A stretch of DNA of 38,062 nucleotides. Source: Ktedonobacterales bacterium (GTDB lineage Bacteria; Chloroflexota; Ktedonobacteria; Ktedonobacterales; JADMIN01). Position 1 is the stretch's first letter, and each line of letters starts with the position of its first letter. The notes under the pieces are model-generated. The model ran no database searches and was not told the DNA's origin. It saw only the letters and a program-made list of their open reading frames with translations. Location: contig JAICVS010000028.1 in assembly GCA_025935195.1 (NCBI GenBank), forward strand, positions 1 to 38,062, written 5' to 3'. Positions 34,122 to 38,062 of the stretch are shown in pieces. Made by a program: the position numbers and the translations under genes.

Positions 34122-35261
34122 ATGGCGGCAGCGGTGGGCCGTGGGCGGCGCGAGGCGGAGTACGCGGCGCGCTGGGCGGCGGGCGCGTGGCGTGGCGCGA
34201 CGCTGCGCGCGGAGACGGGAGAGACGTACGCGCTGGTCTTTGAGGGGCGGCGCGGCGGCGGCGCGGGTCCGGACTTTCGCGACGCGGTGCTGGCGCGGGC
34301 GGACGGCGCGCGGCTCTACGGCGACGTGGAGCTGCACCTGCGCGTGGGGGCGTGGCGGGCGCATGGACACAGCCGCGACGCGCGCTACAACGGCGTGGTG
34401 CTGCACGTTGTCTTCCATCCACCAGGACGGGATGAGGAGCGAAGGACGCCGCTGGCGAGCGGGGGCAGCGCGCCGATCGTGGCGCTGGCGAGCGAGATGG
34501 AGGAGATTCCGGAGCATGCGGTGGAGGCGTGGCCGTGCGCCGGGCTGGCGGAACGCATGGGGGCGGCGTGGTTGCGCGCGCTACTGCTGGAGGCGGGGAT
34601 GGCGCGTTTCCGCTTGAAGGCGGCGGCGTTCGCGCGCGAGCTGCGCGAGTGTGAATCCTCGCCGGGGCGCGGGTTGTGGACGCCGGCGGATCGCGTGCTG
34701 TGGGGGGCGCTGGCCGAGGGGTTGGGTTATGGGCGCGACCGCGAGGCGCTGCGGCGGGCGGGTGAGCTGCTGGCGGCGGGTCTCGCGCCAGAGGCCGTCA
34801 GGGCGGCGAGCGATGGGCTGGGCGGGGTGGAGCGCGTGCGCCTGGGCGGGATGCTGGCGCTGTTCGCGCGTTGGCGGGCGACGGGGCCGTGGGGGCCGCT
34901 GCGCCGGCGGCTGTGGGCGGGGGCGCCGGCGGAGGCGGCGCGCGGGATGGCGGCGGAGCTGGGTGTGGCGGGCGGGGTGGTCTCGCCGGGGCGGGCAAAG
35001 ATTCTGTGCGCGAATGTGGCGCTGCCGTTCGCGGCTGGATGGGCGGAGGTGGCCGGCGAGGAGGAGACGCGGGCACGGGCGGAGGATGTCTATCGCGCAC
35101 TGCCAGGGCTGCCGGCGAACGCGATCACGCGCGAGATGGGGCGGCAGTTGGGGCCGCGGCGGCTGCCGGCGGGCGCGGCGGCGCAGCAGGGGCTGCATCA
35201 TATTTGGGCAACGCACTGCCGCGAGAAGCGCTGCGCGGGGTGCCCGTGCGCCGTCCTCTGA
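34122..35261 (+). CDS. DUF2851 family protein
   Basis: Protein of 379 residues of unknown function. It carries the DUF2851 pattern: GPDFRDAVL, YGDVELHLRVGAW, HGHSRDARYNGVVLHVV, and a C-terminal Cys cluster (CREKRCAGCPC) that may bind metal. The GPDF...E-x-H...H...D residues suggest a nuclease-like active site, but that is inference. GAGGGGA precedes the ATG. The gene is especially rich in G+C and Arg/Ala. No partner is evident nearby. Confidence 0.85.
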   Translation: MAAAVGRGRREAEYAARWAAGAWRGATLRAETGETYALVFEGRRGGGAGPDFRDAVLARADGARLYGDVELHLRVGAWRAHGHSRDARYNGVVLHVVFHPPGRDEERRTPLASGGSAPIVALASEMEEIPEHAVEAWPCAGLAERMGAAWLRALLLEAGMARFRLKAAAFARELRECESSPGRGLWTPADRVLWGALAEGLGYGRDREALRRAGELLAAGLAPEAVRAASDGLGGVERVRLGGMLALFARWRATGPWGPLRRRLWAGAPAEAARGMAAELGVAGGVVSPGRAKILCANVALPFAAGWAEVAGEEETRARAEDVYRALPGLPANAITREMGRQLGPRRLPAGAAAQQGLHHIWATHCREKRCAGCPCAVL

Positions 35262-35508
35262 CCTGAGCCATTTCGCGCATGCGCGCTGTTTGGAGACCTG
35301 CTACACTGGAGTCCGTCAGGCATGTAACGTCGAGTGGGTACGCCGCCGATGCGGCATGAGGCACGCGAAGGCGAGCGGATGGGCACGATCATGATGGCGG
35401 CGTTGGTCTCATCCCGCGACGTGCCAGCCTGCCGCGTGGCCTGTGGCGCCGCGAGCGGGCAAGCGGTGGGATGCGACATGACGCAATGAGAAAGGGAGCG
35501 GCTGCGCG

Positions 35509-35868
35509 ATGGAATTGAGCACCTACTACATCTGCCTGCTGCGGAAGGGGCCGAAGTGGACCAGCGAGGAGACTTCTGAACCCGACGAGTTGCAGGCGCG
35601 GCATATGGAGCACATCCGCTCGCTGGTGGCGTCCGGGGCGAAGATCGCCGCTGGACCAGTGGAGGATGCGAGCGACATTCGCGGCTTTAGCATCTTCCGC
35701 ACCGCGACACTGGCCGAGGCGCGGGCCCTCGCCGAGGCGGACCCCGCGGTCCAGGCGGGCCGTTTCATCGTCGAGCTGCATCCCTGGCGCACCCCCGCGG
35801 GCGGCGTCCTGCCGCCACCGATGTCTGGTAGCGCGGCGGACGGGAGCGGCGAACCGAGGCACCGGTAG
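35509..35868 (+). CDS. YciI-like (YCII domain) protein
   Basis: Protein of 119 residues starting at ATG with AGGGAG about 10 bases upstream. It shows the YCII pattern: YYICLLRKGPKW, HMEHIRSLVASGAKIAAGPV, SIFRTATLAEARALAEADP and FIVELHPW. The fold is a dimeric alpha/beta barrel with a conserved His; several members have dehalogenase- or isomerase-like activity, but most are unassigned. It is followed 78 bases later by the trans-sulfuration gene. The last 15 residues are low-complexity. Confidence 0.87.
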   Translation: MELSTYYICLLRKGPKWTSEETSEPDELQARHMEHIRSLVASGAKIAAGPVEDASDIRGFSIFRTATLAEARALAEADPAVQAGRFIVELHPWRTPAGGVLPPPMSGSAADGSGEPRHR

Positions 35869-35946
35869 CACTGGCGCAAGTAGCACTGGCGCAATAGGAT
35901 GTCTTGAGATGACAGTCGCCAGGGCAGACGGAAGGGGGAGAGCAGC

Positions 35947-37140
35947 GTGACAGGCGAGACGGAGCGGCGACGCGGGTTCACGACGCGGGCCATCCACGCG
36001 GCGCACTATCAGGGGCCGGGCAAGGGCCAGCCAATCGCGTTCCCGATCTTCCAGACGGCGAGCTTCCACTTCACGAGTGCGGAGGAGCAGGAGGCCGTCT
36101 CGTCTGGGGTGGAGCCGGGGTTCTCATACAGCCGCGTGAGCAACCCGACGACGGATGCGCTGCATCGGACGATCGCGGACCTGGAAGGCGCGGAGGACGC
36201 GTTTAGCTTCGCGTCGGGCATTGGCGCGATCCACGCGGCTGTCGCGGCGGTGGTGGGGTCCGGCGAGCATGTGGTCTGCACGCGCCAGGTCTATGGCGGC
36301 ACGTACAACCTGCTGACGCGCACGCTGCCGCGCATGGGTGTCGTCCACACCTTCGCGGACCTGACGGACCTCGACGCGGTGGCGCGGGCGATCACACCGG
36401 AGACGAAGCTGCTGTGGGCCGAGACGATCACCAACCCCACGACCGACGTGCCGGATCTGCGCGCGCTGGCCGAGCTGGCGCACGCGCATGGGGCGCTGCT
36501 GGCGGTGGACAGCACGTTCACCAGCCCGTATCTGGCGCGGCCGCTGGAGCTGGGGGTGGATCTGGTAGTTCACAGCGCGACGAAGTACATCGGCGGGCAC
36601 GGCGACCTGCTGGGCGGGATTGTGGCGGGGAGCCGCGGGCTAATGCGGCGGGTGCGCGTGCTGGCGGTGGATACGGGCGGCTGCGCGGCGCCTTTGGAGG
36701 CATGGCTGATGCTGCGCGGGCTGAAGACGCTGGCGCTGCGTATGGAGCGGCACTGCGCGAACGCGGCGGGGCTGGCCGCGTTCTTGACGGGGCAGCCGGC
36801 GGTGGAGCGCGTCTTGTATCCAGGGCTGGCGGAGCATCCCCAGCATGGACTGGCGGAGCGCCAGTACGCGGGGTTCGGTGGTATGCTGAGCTTCGACGTG
36901 CGCGGCGGGCGAGCGGGCGCTTTCGGCGTGATTGACCGGCTGCGCATGGCGTTGCGCGGGGCGAGCCTGGGCGACGCGGACACGCTGGTCTCGCACCCGG
37001 CCTCGATCTCGCAGCGCTTCCTGGCGCCGGCGGAGCGCGCGGCGGCGGGTGTGACCGAGGGGATGATCCGGGTCTCGGTTGGGCTGGAAGATCTGCCGGA
37101 CATTCGTGAGGATTTCCGACACGCTTTGGAGTCTGCCTGA
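35947..37140 (+). CDS. PLP-dependent trans-sulfuration enzyme (cystathionine gamma-synthase / methionine gamma-lyase family)
   Basis: Protein of 397 residues. The PLP Lys213 lies in HSATKYIGGHGDLLGG, with Asp188 holding the cofactor ring nitrogen, Tyr61-Ser-Arg in the phosphate-binding loop from the partner subunit, and FASGIGAIHAA. It acts on sulfur amino acids or their O-acyl precursors; synthase, lyase and sulfhydrylase members cannot be told apart with certainty here. The GTG start has GGGGGAGAG 6 bases upstream. Its stop overlaps the next gene by one base (TGATG). Confidence 0.93.
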   Translation: MTGETERRRGFTTRAIHAAHYQGPGKGQPIAFPIFQTASFHFTSAEEQEAVSSGVEPGFSYSRVSNPTTDALHRTIADLEGAEDAFSFASGIGAIHAAVAAVVGSGEHVVCTRQVYGGTYNLLTRTLPRMGVVHTFADLTDLDAVARAITPETKLLWAETITNPTTDVPDLRALAELAHAHGALLAVDSTFTSPYLARPLELGVDLVVHSATKYIGGHGDLLGGIVAGSRGLMRRVRVLAVDTGGCAAPLEAWLMLRGLKTLALRMERHCANAAGLAAFLTGQPAVERVLYPGLAEHPQHGLAERQYAGFGGMLSFDVRGGRAGAFGVIDRLRMALRGASLGDADTLVSHPASISQRFLAPAERAAAGVTEGMIRVSVGLEDLPDIREDFRHALESA

Positions 37141-37853
37141 TGGCGCAGCTACTGAACACTCTGACGCACATTCCGCCGCTGGCGGTGTATCTCTTCGTGG
37201 CGCTGTGGCTGGCGACGGAGAGCGCGGGCATCCCGCTGCCCAACGAGGTGGTGCTATTGCTGGCGGGGTCGCTGGCGGCGCAGCGGGGCCACCCGATCTC
37301 ACCGCTCCTGCTGGTGATCATCGCGACGGCGGGGAGCCTGGTGGGGGCAAGCGTGGCGTATACCATTGGGCTGCGCGGCGGGCGGGCGGCGGTGCTGCGG
37401 CTGGGGCGGCGCGTGCGACTGGACGAGCGGCGGCTGGACGGCGTCGAGGCGTGGTTCGCGCGGTCGGGAACGGTGGCGATCTTCCTGGCGCGCATCACGC
37501 CGTTCGTGCGCACGGTGGCGAGCTATCCGCCGGGGATGCTGCGCTTCCCGCGGCGAACGTTCCTGCTGGCGACGCTGGCGGGGTCGCTGATCTGGTGTAC
37601 GGTGATGGTGACGCTGGGCGACGAGCTGGGCGCGAACTACGTGGTGGCGCTGCGGCTGATCACGCGCTTCACGGTGCCGGCGATTGTGGCGCTGGTGGGG
37701 CTGGGCGCGGCGTACTTCTGGCTGCATGGCAAGCTGGCGCATGTGGGCGAGGCGCCGGTGGCGCCAGCGGGAGAGGCGGAGCAGGTGGTGGAGCGGACGG
37801 TGGAGTCGGTGGTGCGGCCGGCGCCGGCCGAGGCGACGCAAGAGGCTGAGTGA
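37140..37853 (+). CDS. DedA family membrane protein
   Basis: Protein of 237 residues with about five hydrophobic segments. The DedA core is visible: ESAGIPLPNEVVLLLAGSLA, then VGASVAYTIGLRGGR, FLARITPFVRTVASYPPGM and a final helix region near the C-terminus. DedA proteins handle undecaprenyl phosphate or phospholipid distribution and membrane-potential tolerance. The start ATG overlaps the previous stop (TGATG), giving translational coupling to the trans-sulfuration gene, an unusual pairing. The last 40 residues are polar and cytoplasmic. Confidence 0.93.
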   Translation: MAQLLNTLTHIPPLAVYLFVALWLATESAGIPLPNEVVLLLAGSLAAQRGHPISPLLLVIIATAGSLVGASVAYTIGLRGGRAAVLRLGRRVRLDERRLDGVEAWFARSGTVAIFLARITPFVRTVASYPPGMLRFPRRTFLLATLAGSLIWCTVMVTLGDELGANYVVALRLITRFTVPAIVALVGLGAAYFWLHGKLAHVGEAPVAPAGEAEQVVERTVESVVRPAPAEATQEAE

Positions 37854-37856
37854 CCT

Positions 37857-37889
37857 CACCCTCTACCCCCTTCCCTGCGAGGGAAGGGG
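37857..37889 (+). repeat. dispersed palindromic repeat, copy C
   Basis: CTCACCCTCTA followed by a hairpin CCCCTTCCCT / AGGGAAGGGG with a GCG loop, just after the DedA stop. Third copy of the family with the same orientation relative to the upstream gene. Confidence 0.8.
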
Positions 37890-38025
37890 CCGTGGGGGCG
37901 AGCGTTCGTGGTGGATGAGGATGAGGGGATCGCGCTCCAAAAGGAAGGAGCGGCGCTCCCATCTCTCGCATGGGGACGCCGCTGTGACGTGGACTGCGCG
38001 GAAGCGCGCGAGCCGAGCGCGGCGG

Positions 38026-38062
38026 TCAGGAGTGGACCGGCTCGGAGCCCTGGATGTACCAG
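38026..38062 (-). CDS. 3' end of a minus-strand gene at the window edge (partial)
   Basis: Only the last 11 codons are visible: WYIQGSEPVHS and a TGA. The ending resembles the C-terminal tails of penicillin-binding-protein/transglycosylase-type proteins (FIxGTEP), but 11 residues are too few for a call. If real, it converges with the DedA gene, and copy C of the palindromic repeat lies between them. Confidence 0.3.
   Translation of the reverse strand, partial: WYIQGSEPVHS

Noticed and set aside
37900..38025. Riboswitch or small RNA between the DedA gene and the window end
   Set aside because: GC-rich hairpins such as GGAGC/GCTCC occur, but no recognised RNA motif could be identified.

Overview
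This is a GC-rich bacterial chromosome segment that most likely comes from an uncultured member of the Chloroflexota. That is an inference. It rests on the high GC content, a DUF2851 protein, MutS2, a PAC2 protein, a Rieske protein in the suf cluster, and a PknB-type kinase with a Thr/Pro-rich extracellular linker. No rRNA or other taxonomic anchor lies in the window.

Layout. (1) 1-4188: the tail of an IclR-type regulator, then a lipoprotein and two permeases of a peptide/nickel-type ABC importer. (2) 4212-6007, minus strand: a serine hydrolase and a nucleotidyltransferase-fold protein. (3) 6264-6776: a toxin-antitoxin pair whose toxin reading frame is broken twice. (4) 6964-8340: a glutamine-synthetase-family ligase. 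(5) 8473-14345: a mobile-element graveyard. It holds IS3, IS110, TnpB-like and other transposase remnants, one unrecognised gene, and a tyrosine recombinase beside the 3' part of a tRNA-Gly(CCC), which I read as an attachment site. (6) 14464-18044: an apparent four-gene catabolic operon with its own promoter and a palindromic operator. It encodes a CoA-transferase, a citrate-synthase/citryl-CoA-lyase-like protein and both subunits of a LigAB ring-cleaving dioxygenase; a MetE-like methyltransferase faces it. (7) 19184-19721: a DinD/BRO-like remnant and a small HTH gene. (8) 20045-22528: PAC2, a single-pass membrane protein and a UBP zinc-finger protein. (9) 22595-25816, minus strand: sufB, sufD and a Rieske ferredoxin, without sufC. 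(10) 26001-29579: a small membrane protein and a Ser/Thr kinase, divergent, separated by an array of GGCAA boxes spaced about one helical turn apart. (11) 29674-33831, minus strand: mutS2, a methyltransferase and clpP. (12) 34122-37853: DUF2851, a YciI-like protein, a trans-sulfuration enzyme and a DedA protein.

The best candidates for something undescribed are the CoA-transferase / citrate-lyase-like / LigAB operon and the phased GGCAA array. In the operon, the lyase-like protein appears to lack the usual catalytic Asp and is preceded by a 10-bp tandem repeat. Three copies of a palindromic repeat directly follow plus-strand stop codons. Indels and nonsense codons are concentrated in the mobile and toxin genes, while the long housekeeping genes are intact, which suggests real decay rather than poor sequence.
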